Source of the DNA: CAYSND01 sp964642235
GTDB lineage: Bacteria > Bacteroidota > Bacteroidia > Bacteroidales > UBA932
Length of the DNA stretch: 18,242 nt
Assembly: GCA_964642235.1 (NCBI GenBank)
Contig: CAZXOP010000031.1
Location: 1 to 18,242, forward strand
Direction of reading: 5' to 3'
Below are positions 1 to 7,238 of the stretch, piece after piece. A model generated the notes under the pieces. That model searched no databases. It worked only from the letters and a program-made list of their open reading frames with translations, and had not been told where the DNA came from. Positions within the stretch are counted from its first letter, which is position 1, and each line of letters opens with the position of its first letter. Both the position numbers and the translations under genes were made by a program.

Positions 1-1
1 T

Positions 2-652
2 GAATTTATGGAGAGCCATCCCGAAAGAGGGAGTTGTGCCCCGAAGGTACTCTCTTATGCTAATCCGGAGTATTTTGAGCACGCAGGCGCTTGCGGTGGA
101 CTTATTGATATGTATGGTTTCCCTTATTGTCGTGGACGTGTCCTTTCAAGGATTGAGAGAGATAAAGGACAATACGACACCCCTACAGAGGTCTTTTGGG
201 CTTCCGGCACTTCGCTAATGATCCGCAGAAGACTCTGGGAGCGACTTGGTGGTTTTGATGAGCTTTTCTTTGCCCACATGGAGGAGATAGATCTCTGCTG
301 GAGGGCAAAACTTCTCGGAGAGAAAGTTTGGGTGGTCCCTAAATCGTTGATTTACCATGTAGGAGGGGGTACGCTCCCTAATAATTCTCCACGAAAACTC
401 TATCTGAATTTTAGGAACAATCTCCTTATGCTCTATAAAAATCTTCCTCAATACTCTAAAAGAAGGATTATTTTTTCAAGGATGTGTCTTGATGGAGTTA
501 TTGCCCTAATCTACTTAATAACAGGTAAGAAAGAATTTTACCACTCTGTTTTAGATGCTCATAGAGACTATAAAAAGATGAAAGGAGAGTTGACTATCTC
601 CGAAGTAATTACCTCGGTACCACGCCCTAAAAAATTTATTGCATTTCTTTAG
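2..652 (+). CDS. Family 2 glycosyltransferase, C-terminal part (5' end outside window)
   Basis: The reading frame is open from the first bases (codons Glu-Phe precede the first ATG at 8), so the gene starts upstream and only about 216 C-terminal residues are seen. The stretch has the acceptor-side signature of bacterial GT2 enzymes: FWASGTSLMIRR, then GGFDELFFAHMEEIDLCWR, in which the ED-like acid pair (Glu-Glu-Ile-Asp) supplies the catalytic base region, then YHVGGGTLP and LNFRNNLLMLYKNLP. The family moves a sugar from a nucleotide-sugar to a glycan or lipid acceptor at the cytoplasmic face of the membrane; the exact sugar cannot be read from sequence. A hydrophobic segment (around DGVIALIYLI) may touch the membrane. 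It converges on murF, and the two stop codons overlap at 649-652. Being next to an envelope operon fits a role in surface glycan synthesis. Confidence 0.9.
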   Translation, partial: EFMESHPERGSCAPKVLSYANPEYFEHAGACGGLIDMYGFPYCRGRVLSRIERDKGQYDTPTEVFWASGTSLMIRRRLWERLGGFDELFFAHMEEIDLCWRAKLLGEKVWVVPKSLIYHVGGGTLPNNSPRKLYLNFRNNLLMLYKNLPQYSKRRIIFSRMCLDGVIALIYLITGKKEFYHSVLDAHRDYKKMKGELTISEVITSVPRPKKFIAFL

Positions 653-1998
653 AGCCACTCCACCACACTCTGCAGTTTAATTCCGTTGGAACCCTTTATA
701 AGGAGAGTATATCCCTTAAGTGGGGTCTCTTTTAGAAAACCCTTCAGCTCTTCAGAAGAGGGGAAAAAGAGGATTTCTTTATCATTAAGATTATCTGATT
801 TTAATGCCCCAAACTCTTCGCCCACTAAAATAGTTTGAACAATATGCATTGACTTGATAAACTCCATTATCTCTTTATGCTCCTTAGCAGAATCCTTTCC
901 AAGTTCACGCATATCTCCAAGTATAAGCATTTTGTTTTCAAAAGCTGTCTCCTCGAAGTTCTCAAGTGAAGCCCTCATACTTGTAGGGTTTGCATTATAG
1001 GCATCTATTACAAGCAGATTATTAGAAGTCTTACGAAGCTCAGAACGATTGTTTGTGGGAAAATAGGCAGATACGGCATCAGCAGAATCTTCAAGTGAAA
1101 CTCCAAAATGTTTTCCGACTGCAAGCGCGGTCATTACATTATCTGCATTATATGACCCTACAAGATGAGTGGATATTATCTTCCCTTCGATTTCGAGGCG
1201 TAAAAATGGTTCTGCTTCTGTTACAGGCAAAATCTTACCCCCTTGATAATTAAGTCCATAAGGGATAGTGTTAAGATCCGGTCTTATTGATACCATCTCA
1301 CGCAAAGAGGGGTTGTCTATATTATAAAAAGCGGAGTCGGCTGTCCTTTGGAGGTAATCATAAAGCTCCCCTTTGGTCTTTTTAACCCCATCAAAAGAGC
1401 CAAAACCGAGGAGATGTGCCTTACCTACATTGGTAATCAGCCCGTAAGTTGGGAGAGCTATCTCTACAAGCTCTTTAATATCACCCGGGTGGCTTGCCCC
1501 CATTTCGATAACTGCGATTTCAGTTTCGGCACTCAGATTAAAGAGTGTTAATGGAACCCCTATGCTGTTGTTTAGATTCCCTTCGGTGGCAGAGACCTTA
1601 TATTTTTTAGCGAGCACCTCACGAATTAACTCCTTTGTGGTGGTCTTCCCATTGGTACCGGTAAGGGCAATAACAGGGATATTAAATTGGGAGCGATAGC
1701 GACAAGCCAGGAGTTGAAGAGCCTTTAGAGGGTCAGGAACAGGAAGTATTACCGCTTTAACCTCAGGGGGTATTGTCTCAGCACCCCACCCGTAGGGTGC
1801 CTCATCATTTACCACTACACAGATAGCACCCTTTTCAATGGCACTAAGTGCAAAGAGGTTCCCATCAAAATTGTCTCCCCTTAGTGCGAAGAAAAGGTTC
1901 CCCGGAGCCACTTTTCTGCTGTCGGTGCAGACCCCTGTGGAGCGTTTGAAATCTTCCCACAACTTTTGAAAACGAGTATCATTGAAATTCATAACCAT
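649..1998 (-). CDS. murF: UDP-N-acetylmuramoyl-tripeptide--D-alanyl-D-alanine ligase MurF
   Basis: This enzyme catalyses the last cytoplasmic step of peptidoglycan precursor synthesis, the ATP-dependent addition of D-Ala-D-Ala to UDP-MurNAc-tripeptide. The 449-aa length is usual for MurF. Visible landmarks are the substrate-binding N-terminal domain (about 1-100), the Mur ligase P-loop TGTNGKTT (113-120), GNLNNSIGVPLTL (140-152), EMGASHPGDI (165-174), TNVGKAHLLGFG (189-200) and the C-terminal domain with NNRSELR, DAYNANPTSM (332-341) and LGDMRELG (360-367). A second Met lies at codon 3, so the protein may start at 1992. It is the last gene of a leftward operon, 5 bp after dut, and its stop overlaps that of the convergent glycosyltransferase. 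Confidence 0.97.
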   Translation of the reverse strand: MVMNFNDTRFQKLWEDFKRSTGVCTDSRKVAPGNLFFALRGDNFDGNLFALSAIEKGAICVVVNDEAPYGWGAETIPPEVKAVILPVPDPLKALQLLACRYRSQFNIPVIALTGTNGKTTTKELIREVLAKKYKVSATEGNLNNSIGVPLTLFNLSAETEIAVIEMGASHPGDIKELVEIALPTYGLITNVGKAHLLGFGSFDGVKKTKGELYDYLQRTADSAFYNIDNPSLREMVSIRPDLNTIPYGLNYQGGKILPVTEAEPFLRLEIEGKIISTHLVGSYNADNVMTALAVGKHFGVSLEDSADAVSAYFPTNNRSELRKTSNNLLVIDAYNANPTSMRASLENFEETAFENKMLILGDMRELGKDSAKEHKEIMEFIKSMHIVQTILVGEEFGALKSDNLNDKEILFFPSSEELKGFLKETPLKGYTLLIKGSNGIKLQSVVEWL

Positions 1999-2003
1999 TG
2001 TAT

Positions 2004-2438
2004 TTATCTTCTTCCGGTAGAACCGAGCCCCCCCTCTCCCCTCTGACTCGGAGCAAGTTCCTCAACTTGCTCCCATACGACCTTTTCGTGCTTAGCAACT
2101 ATCATCTGAGCTATCCTCTCCCCGCTGCAAACAATAAAATCCTCATTTGAGAGATTGACCAAAATCACCTTTACCTCACCACGATAATCTGCATCAATAG
2201 TCCCGGGAGTATTGACAATCGAAATCCCATGCTTTGCGGCAAGACCGCTACGGGGACGAACTTGTGCCTCATAACCGGCAGGGAGTTCAATAAAGATCCC
2301 CGTGGGAATCATTGCCCTCTGGAGTGGTTTTAGGCAGACAGGTTCTTCGAGATTTGCATACAAATCCATACCTGCTGAGAACTCAGTGGCATATTTAGGG
2401 AGGTCATAGGGAGAGTTGTTTACGATTTTTACTTTCAT
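2004..2438 (-). CDS. dut: Deoxyuridine 5'-triphosphate nucleotidohydrolase (dUTPase)
   Basis: The protein hydrolyses dUTP to dUMP and pyrophosphate, which keeps uracil out of DNA and supplies dUMP for dTMP synthesis. At 144 aa it has the length of the homotrimeric dUTPase family, and all five motifs can be seen: SAGMDLYA (21-28), the motif II region PTGIFIELP (45-53), RPRSGLAAKHG (61-71), the uracil pocket and catalytic Asp in NTPGTIDADYRGE (76-88), and the mobile C-terminal arm RGEGGLGSTG (133-142). The start codon lies inside the end of the flippase gene (35-bp overlap, different frame), and murF follows after 5 bp, so the three genes are probably translated from one message. Confidence 0.97.
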   Translation of the reverse strand: MKVKIVNNSPYDLPKYATEFSAGMDLYANLEEPVCLKPLQRAMIPTGIFIELPAGYEAQVRPRSGLAAKHGISIVNTPGTIDADYRGEVKVILVNLSNEDFIVCSGERIAQMIVAKHEKVVWEQVEELAPSQRGEGGLGSTGRR

Positions 2439-3906
2439 TTTTTTCCATTAAATAGTATGAGACAATATAAATTCCTATCAAAAGTGTCTTAATAATAAGT
2501 TTTACAGTAAGACTCCACCCTTCGGGCAGAAGGAGTGTTAAGCCATAAAGTAGAAGCGCCATCCCTATTATGCTGAAGATTTTCTTCCAATTATAAGGGA
2601 TAGGATAAAACTTATTGCCAAGCAACACGCTTATTATAAGCATTATAAAATAACTAAAGAAGTGTCCCCACGCTGCTGCCCAATATGAGTATTTAGGGAG
2701 GAAAACCACATTGATTACTGTGGTTACTATTAGCCCTGCAAGGGTAATATAGATGGCATAAGAGGAGCGGTCGGAGAGTTTATACCACATTGAGACATTA
2801 AAGAGCATCCCTAACATTACATACGAAAGCAACATTATGGGTACTATCCCCATCCCCACTCTAAAGTCCCTCCCCACAATAAATTGAAGAATGTCTATAT
2901 AAAAAATTACCCCTAAGAAAATGAGCATACAGAAACCGACAAAATACTCCATCACCTTAGCATAAAGCTCCTTAGAGTCCTTCTCCTTTGCACGTCCGAA
3001 GAAGAAAGGTTCAGCAGCGAAACGAAACATCTGTACGAAAAGGGACATTATCACAGCTACTTTTACAGCTGCCTGATAGATTCCAAGCTCTGAACGCCAA
3101 AGGGTATCATCGACATTAAAAAATCTAAAAAGTATCCTATCTAAGAAGTCATTGATTATTCCGGGGAGTCCTGCCACCATCAGGGGGAGCGAATATAACA
3201 TAAGTCTTTTCCAGAGAGCTCGGTTTAGAGAGATTTTCGACTTGATGAGATTTATAAAATCGGGAATAAATAATAAAAATACCACTAAACAACTTATACA
3301 TATAGAAAATATCGGATATGAGAAGTCGGGCTTAGATGAAATAAAATGGAGAAGGAAATTATCAGGATGGGAGACGGCAAATTTTGGGAACCAGAGGAAG
3401 AGAAGTAGGTTAGTCCCTGTCTCTGTTAAAATCTTAACTGTTTTAAATATTGCAAACCTCCATGCCTTTGACTCAAATCTCAGTTTGGCAAAGAGGATAG
3501 CAGTAAAGGAGTCTATCGCGAGAATTAATCCGATATATATATAACAGAGATAATACCCTTTGTAACCCATCGCCTCGGAGATACTCTCTCCGAAGAAGAT
3601 CATCGCAAAGAGGAATATCAGCGATACAGCAGAGACTGAAAAAAGAGCATTGGCAAAGACCTGTTTTGGCTCGACTCCCTCTTTATTGGCAAATCTAAAA
3701 CACCCTGTTTCAAGTCCCATTGTAAGAGCCACTTGAAGAACAGCTATATATGCCATAAATTCAGTAAGTACGCCATAATCAGTTGTACTCAGAATATAGG
3801 TATAGAGGGGCAAAAACAGGAAATTGATGAAACGTGCAAGGATGGTGCTCATTCCATAGATGGCGGTCTCTCCTGCAAGTTTTTTCAGGGCAGATTTGTT
3901 GTTCAT
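2404..3906 (-). CDS. Oligosaccharide/lipid-linked glycan flippase (MATE/MVF superfamily)
   Basis: A 500-aa, strongly hydrophobic protein with roughly a dozen or more membrane segments. It opens with KKLAGETAIYGMSTILARFINFLFLPLYTYIL (quoted in parts: KKLAGETAIYGMSTI and FLFLPLYTYIL), the N-terminal pattern of Wzx/RfbX-type flippases, followed by a mid-protein loop and a second hydrophobic half. Family members turn undecaprenyl-linked glycans across the inner membrane. The setting, with dut and murF downstream, suggests an envelope role; lipid II or O-antigen-type substrates are both possible and cannot be separated here. The Lys/Asn/Glu-rich tail overlaps the start of dut. It is divergent from the isomerase gene at 3980, with a shared promoter region between them. 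Confidence 0.88.
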   Translation of the reverse strand: MNNKSALKKLAGETAIYGMSTILARFINFLFLPLYTYILSTTDYGVLTEFMAYIAVLQVALTMGLETGCFRFANKEGVEPKQVFANALFSVSAVSLIFLFAMIFFGESISEAMGYKGYYLCYIYIGLILAIDSFTAILFAKLRFESKAWRFAIFKTVKILTETGTNLLLFLWFPKFAVSHPDNFLLHFISSKPDFSYPIFSICISCLVVFLLFIPDFINLIKSKISLNRALWKRLMLYSLPLMVAGLPGIINDFLDRILFRFFNVDDTLWRSELGIYQAAVKVAVIMSLFVQMFRFAAEPFFFGRAKEKDSKELYAKVMEYFVGFCMLIFLGVIFYIDILQFIVGRDFRVGMGIVPIMLLSYVMLGMLFNVSMWYKLSDRSSYAIYITLAGLIVTTVINVVFLPKYSYWAAAWGHFFSYFIMLIISVLLGNKFYPIPYNWKKIFSIIGMALLLYGLTLLLPEGWSLTVKLIIKTLLIGIYIVSYYLMEKNESKNRKQLSL

Positions 3907-3926
3907 TTCGTTTTAATATCTCCGTG

Positions 3927-3955
3927 CAAATTTAGATAATATTTTCTTATATTTG
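3927..3955. promoter_or_regulatory. Back-to-back Bacteroidetes -7 elements for flippase and isomerase genes
   Basis: Reading leftward, TAAATTTG lies at 3927-3934 (as its complement) in front of the flippase start at 3906. Reading rightward, TATATTTG lies at 3948-3955 in front of the isomerase start at 3980. Both match the -7 consensus TAnnTTTG of the primary sigma factor of Bacteroidetes. Neither has a clear -33 TTTG at 19-21 bp, so both are probable rather than certain. Confidence 0.5.
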
Positions 3956-3979
3956 CCCCCGATTATAAGTACACACGTT

Positions 3980-4654
3980 ATGAAAACAAAAATTTTTACA
4001 TTTAGTATTATTTTATCATTGGTTTTAGCCTCCTGCGGTAATAATCCAAAAACGAAAGCTACCGATTCACAGGAACCTGAGACCACCATTAACGACTCAA
4101 CAGCCACCATGGAAAAAGCATTAGCATTTGATCCGGCTCAGCTTCCCGAAGAGCCTCTGTTCGTTATCGAAACGACAGAAGGGAAAATTAAAATCAAACT
4201 TTATAAAGAGACCCCTCTCCATAGAGATAATTTTGTAAAGTTAGCTTCAGAAAATTTCTTTGATAATATTCTATTTCATAGAGTAATCAAAGGGTTTATG
4301 ATTCAGGGAGGAGACCCTCTTACTAAAGATTCTCTAAATGTAGAGAGGTTTGGGACAGGTGGTCCCGGCTACACTATTCCGGCCGAATTTATAGCAGCCC
4401 ATAAACATAAAAAAGGGGCACTTGCAGCGGCACGTAAAGGTGATGTCGCTAACCCACAGAGAGAGTCATCAGGTTCACAGTTTTATATTGTTGAAAACCC
4501 TCAGAGCTGCGCTCAGCTTGATGGTCAATATACAGTTTTCGGCGAAACTGTTGAAGGTCTTGATGTTATCGATAAGATAGCAGCGACACCTACTGACGGG
4601 AGGGATAGACCTCTTACCCCTGTGAAAATTATCTCCGTACTACCGGTGCAATAA
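3980..4654 (+). CDS. Cyclophilin-type peptidyl-prolyl cis-trans isomerase, lipoprotein
   Basis: It catalyses cis-trans isomerisation of peptide bonds before proline, aiding folding of exported proteins. The start is placed at the ATG at 3980, not the in-frame ATG at 3953, because 3980 gives a clean lipoprotein signal: MKTKIF, a hydrophobic core, and the lipobox LASC with Cys19. The earlier ATG also lies within the -7 element. A linker to about residue 55 precedes a cyclophilin domain with FVIETTEGKIKIKLY, the catalytic-site FHRVIKGFMIQGGDP, GALAAAR, the SGSQFYI strand and LDGQYTVFGETVEG. The 224-aa protein should sit lipid-anchored in the periplasm or outer membrane. It stands alone, divergent from the flippase operon and ending well before the terminator at 4757. 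Confidence 0.94.
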   Translation: MKTKIFTFSIILSLVLASCGNNPKTKATDSQEPETTINDSTATMEKALAFDPAQLPEEPLFVIETTEGKIKIKLYKETPLHRDNFVKLASENFFDNILFHRVIKGFMIQGGDPLTKDSLNVERFGTGGPGYTIPAEFIAAHKHKKGALAAARKGDVANPQRESSGSQFYIVENPQSCAQLDGQYTVFGETVEGLDVIDKIAATPTDGRDRPLTPVKIISVLPVQ

Positions 4655-4685
4655 AATTTTAACAAAATTTTTAATCTAAAAAAAC

Positions 4686-4703
4686 TTTGGCACGGACTTT
4701 GGA
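4686..4703 (+). promoter_or_regulatory. Sigma-54-like -24/-12 promoter
   Basis: TTGGCACGGACTTTGGA (4687-4703) matches the sigma-54 consensus TTGGCACG-N4-TTGC(A/T) at every position except the last C of the -12 box, which is G. The GG (4689-4690) and the TTGG (4699-4702) have the required spacing. Initiation would fall near 4713. No enhancer-binding-protein site could be identified. Confidence 0.4.
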
Positions 4704-4712
4704 TATTAATAA

Positions 4713-4800
4713 GTCAGATAGTTTTTTCATAGGTTAAGTTTTAGGTTAAGTAAAAAAAAGGGATAGTGATGTGAATCATTATCTCTTTTTCTTTTTATTT
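4713..4800 (+). ncRNA. Candidate short RNA between sigma-54-like promoter and terminator
   Basis: If the sigma-54-like promoter works, transcription from about 4713 would end at the strong hairpin at 4757-4788 and give an RNA of about 85 nt. It has no plausible ORF. It contains a direct repeat of AGGTTAAG (4731-4738 and 4743-4750). The alternative is that this is only the distal 3' untranslated region of the isomerase gene. Confidence 0.25.
4757..4800 (+). terminator. Rho-independent terminator
   Basis: Bases 4757-4770 (AAAGGGATAGTGAT) pair with 4775-4788 (ATCATTATCTCTTT) in a 14-bp stem with two G-U pairs and the loop GTGA, followed by the T-rich run TTCTTTTTATTT. It closes off transcription from the isomerase side before rpsP. 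Confidence 0.8.
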
Positions 4801-4812
4801 AAAAAATCTTTA

Positions 4813-4820
4813 TATCTTTG
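4813..4820 (+). promoter_or_regulatory. -7 element of the rpsP-rimM promoter
   Basis: TATCTTTG matches the Bacteroidetes -7 consensus TAnnTTTG. It lies directly after the terminator and 61 bp before the rpsP start. A good -33 TTTG is not seen in the T-rich stretch upstream. Confidence 0.5.
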
Positions 4821-4881
4821 CACGCCTTTTCTCGAGAAGATTAGGAAGTTATATAATTAATAAACTTTAATAAACCTTATT

Positions 4882-5493
4882 ATGGCTGTTAAAATTCGTT
4901 TAGCCCGCCGTGGAAAGAAGAATCATGCTTACTTTCACATAGTAGTGGCTGATAGCCGTTCACCTCGTGACGGTCGTTTTATTGAGCAAATCGGCTCTTA
5001 CAATCCAAACACTAACCCTGCAACCATCGTTCTTGATAGCGAGAAAGCATTACAGTGGCTTCATAATGGTGCTCAACCCACCGAGACCACTCGCCGTATC
5101 CTCTCTTATGAAGGAGTTCTTCTTAAAAGACACCTTGAAGGTGGAGTTAAGAAGGGTGCTATTACCGAAGAGGTGGCTCAGCAGAAATGGGATGCTTGGA
5201 AATTAGAGAGAGACGGTAAGATTTCGGCTAAGAAACAGGGGATAGTTAAAGCTAATAAAGATGCTGAGTCGGCTGCTCATAGCAGTGAGGCTAAAGTAAA
5301 TCAAGAAAGAGCTGAAGCTATTGCCAAGAAGAGAGCTGAAGAAGCTGCTGCAAAGGCTGCTGAAAAGGCTGCTGAAGATGCTGCCGCAAAAGCTGCCGAA
5401 GCTCCTGTTGCTGAAGAAGCTCCTGTTGTTACTGAGGCTCCTGTTGCTACTGAAACGCCCGCCGAAGCACCGGCAGAAACTCCTGAGGCTTAA
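4882..5493 (+). CDS. rpsP: 30S ribosomal protein bS16 with long acidic/Ala-rich tail
   Basis: This is the small-subunit assembly protein bS16. The first 85 or so residues carry the family core: MAVKIRLARRGKKNHAYFHI, then DSRSPRDGRFIEQIGSYNP and the helix around ALQWLHNGAQPTET. The core is only about 80-90 aa in most bacteria, while this protein is 203 aa. The extra length is a low-complexity tail of Lys/Ala/Glu heptad-like helix (about 125-170) and then Pro/Ala/Glu/Thr repeats, which is usual in Bacteroidetes S16 proteins. rimM follows 4 bp after the stop, the common rpsP-rimM pairing in ribosome biogenesis operons. Confidence 0.97.
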   Translation: MAVKIRLARRGKKNHAYFHIVVADSRSPRDGRFIEQIGSYNPNTNPATIVLDSEKALQWLHNGAQPTETTRRILSYEGVLLKRHLEGGVKKGAITEEVAQQKWDAWKLERDGKISAKKQGIVKANKDAESAAHSSEAKVNQERAEAIAKKRAEEAAAKAAEKAAEDAAAKAAEAPVAEEAPVVTEAPVATETPAEAPAETPEA

Positions 5494-5497
5494 TTTT

Positions 5498-6004
5498 ATG
5501 TTGACAGCAAAACATAATTTGCTGCCAATAGCTCAGGTGTTAAAATCTTACGGCACCCAAGGAGAAGTTATTATCTCCATCTATACTGATGTGCCGGAAG
5601 AGATTAGTATTAAAAAACCGATATTCCTCTTTTTTGAAGGATTATCGGTTCCTTTTTTTATAGAGTACCTTCGCCCTCGTGGTGTAAAGAGGGCTCTGCT
5701 TAAACTTGAAGATATAGATACCATTAACTATGCTGAAGAGATAGTCGGGAAAAAACTTTTCCTCCCCTCTAAAATGAAGGAGGAAGAATCAGACGACTTC
5801 TCAGGATATACCCTTTTTAACCAAGAAAAAAAGGAGATAGGTAAAGTGCTGACCACTAAAGATTTTAATGGCAATATCTGCTTAGAGGTAGAGTGCATAA
5901 CAGATACAGAACCCCTCCTCATCCCCTTCCACCCCGACCTTCTCATCTCCCTCAACAAACGAAAAAAAACCCTGACCCTAAATATTCCTGAAGGATTGGT
6001 TTAA
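5498..6004 (+). CDS. rimM: 16S rRNA processing / 30S maturation factor RimM
   Basis: RimM binds uS19 and helps mature the 3' domain of the 30S subunit. The ATG at 5498 was chosen because it lies 4 bp after the rpsP stop and gives the family N-terminus (LLPIAQVLKSYGTQGEVII); the frame stays open further upstream only because of the repetitive rpsP tail. The product is 168 aa, normal for the family. The N-terminal barrel runs to about residue 85, and the C-terminal PRC-barrel domain contains LEVECITDTEPLLIPFHPDL. Its last 30 or so codons are repeated at 17544-17635, which makes the 3' end of this gene one edge of the accessory block. Confidence 0.95.
   Translation: MLTAKHNLLPIAQVLKSYGTQGEVIISIYTDVPEEISIKKPIFLFFEGLSVPFFIEYLRPRGVKRALLKLEDIDTINYAEEIVGKKLFLPSKMKEEESDDFSGYTLFNQEKKEIGKVLTTKDFNGNICLEVECITDTEPLLIPFHPDLLISLNKRKKTLTLNIPEGLV
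5918..5971 (+). repeat. 54-bp direct repeat in rimM 3' end, left copy
   Basis: Bases 5918-5971 are identical to 17549-17602. On either side the two copies remain alignable but carry scattered differences, up to a shared stop codon (6002-6004 against 17633-17635). The repeats bracket 11.6 kb. This is the layout expected for an element inserted at, or a duplication ending in, the rimM 3' end. Confidence 0.9.
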
Positions 6005-6103
6005 CTCCCCACCCCCACTGTCATAGCACTGCCCAAATAGACCACTGCCCATAAAAGCACTAAAACTTTACGGGATTTTAATCTTCCAAGCCTTGCTAAT
6101 AGG

Positions 6104-7048
6104 CTATAATCTTTCTATCTCTTCTGTGGAGAGTCCTGTTGTCTGAGATATTAAATCGGGAGAAATCCCCTTTGACTTCATAGAGCGAGCTATAGCGAGA
6201 GTCGCTCTTTCAAGCCCTTCTGACATACCTTCCTGCTTACCTAATTCCAAACCCTCTGCAAGTCCCTCTTCTCGTCCTTTTATCAGCCCCTTCTCTTCAC
6301 CCCTAATCTCTCCTATCATCTCGCTATGGACGATAGCACTCTTTTCATATAGCTTATTATCAATATGACGTCTGTAAGCTGCCAACTCGTCTGAACTCAA
6401 ACGGCTCTTGTTAAGTAGCTCACGAGCCTCTACAAGACCCGGAGCGGTGGCAGAGGGAGGAATATCACTCGTTTTAAGAAACGATATCCATTCATCTAGT
6501 GAGTTCTTGGCGACAGAATCAAACTCATTAACCCTAAGAACATAGTATTCAGGAAAGAGCTTCTTAACAGACTTACACGAAAACTGTTTTTTCTGTGCCT
6601 CGGTAAGTAAAAGTTCATCGTGATTATGAATACCGATAAAGTTAGTGGTTCCGTGATAGACATAATCTTCCCCCTGTCCAAAATCAAAATAGACAATATT
6701 GACACTATAGACTTTTTTAATCTTACCATACTCCTCTCCCTCTTTAAGGTACTCTGTAATAACCTTACTCACACCATAAATCATCCTGTGAAAATAGTCC
6801 AACTCACGTGTATTCTGCACCTCTACCAAAATAAGTTCACCGCTGCTGTTCTCTGCAAGAAGGTCAACCCTGTTAAACTTGTCCTCCATCGTGGACTTGT
6901 TACTCTCACTCTCTAAAAGCTTTTCAATGCGAATCTTCTCCCCAAGTAGCACGGTAAGAAATCCCTCCAGCACCACATAGTCTGCTTTATTTCTCAAAAG
7001 CCGCTTCATCGCCCAATCAAATCGAACATAATTATTCTCTTGTGCCAT
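6104..7048 (-). CDS. Rpn family recombination-promoting nuclease / PD-(D/E)XK putative transposase
   Basis: A 314-aa member of the Rpn/PDDEXK_2 group, once annotated as transposases and now known as DNA nucleases that promote RecA-independent recombination. The N-terminal FDWAMKRLLRNKADY is typical. The nuclease core shows VDLL with Asp62 and LVEVQ with Glu76 and Gln78, the D...ExQ form of the motif, followed by FHRMIYGVSKVI. The C-terminus (about 245-285) is a charged Gly/Glu repeat region (EEGLAEGLELGKQEGMSEGL). It is a stand-alone leftward gene with its own good promoter, between rimM and rdrB. The last 53 or so codons are repeated at 17382-17550. Confidence 0.88.
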   Translation of the reverse strand: MAQENNYVRFDWAMKRLLRNKADYVVLEGFLTVLLGEKIRIEKLLESESNKSTMEDKFNRVDLLAENSSGELILVEVQNTRELDYFHRMIYGVSKVITEYLKEGEEYGKIKKVYSVNIVYFDFGQGEDYVYHGTTNFIGIHNHDELLLTEAQKKQFSCKSVKKLFPEYYVLRVNEFDSVAKNSLDEWISFLKTSDIPPSATAPGLVEARELLNKSRLSSDELAAYRRHIDNKLYEKSAIVHSEMIGEIRGEEKGLIKGREEGLAEGLELGKQEGMSEGLERATLAIARSMKSKGISPDLISQTTGLSTEEIERL

Positions 7049-7085
7049 ATCCTTAAATTATTAATAAATAAAACTTTAACCACCA

Positions 7086-7117
7086 CAAATATAAGACCCA
7101 AAAGAGCGAATTGCAAA
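7086..7117 (-). promoter_or_regulatory. Promoter of the Rpn-family gene
   Basis: On the minus strand, TTTG (7114-7117) and TATATTTG (7086-7093) are separated by 20 bp, matching the Bacteroidetes consensus TTTG-N19-21-TAnnTTTG. It would start transcription near 7079, about 30 nt before the ATG, and separates this gene from the rdrAB unit. Confidence 0.75.
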
Positions 7118-7238
7118 TTTATTTCATACAACCTAAAACACACTTCATGTTCTCTAATTTTTCCAGTCCAAATCTGATAACATCGCCTATTTAGTCAAGT
7201 TCCTTAACTATGTAAGCACACCCGTCTGAAAATGGCTA

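Noticed and set aside
6005..6103. The 99-bp gap between convergent rimM and rpn genes was examined for a terminator or attachment site.
   Set aside because: Only weak repeats (CACTGCCC twice) are present; no stable hairpin with T-run and no tRNA-like sequence.
6104..7048. Treating the Rpn-family gene as an insertion-sequence transposase.
   Set aside because: No terminal inverted repeats or target duplications were seen, and the family consists of PD-(D/E)XK nucleases rather than DDE transposases.
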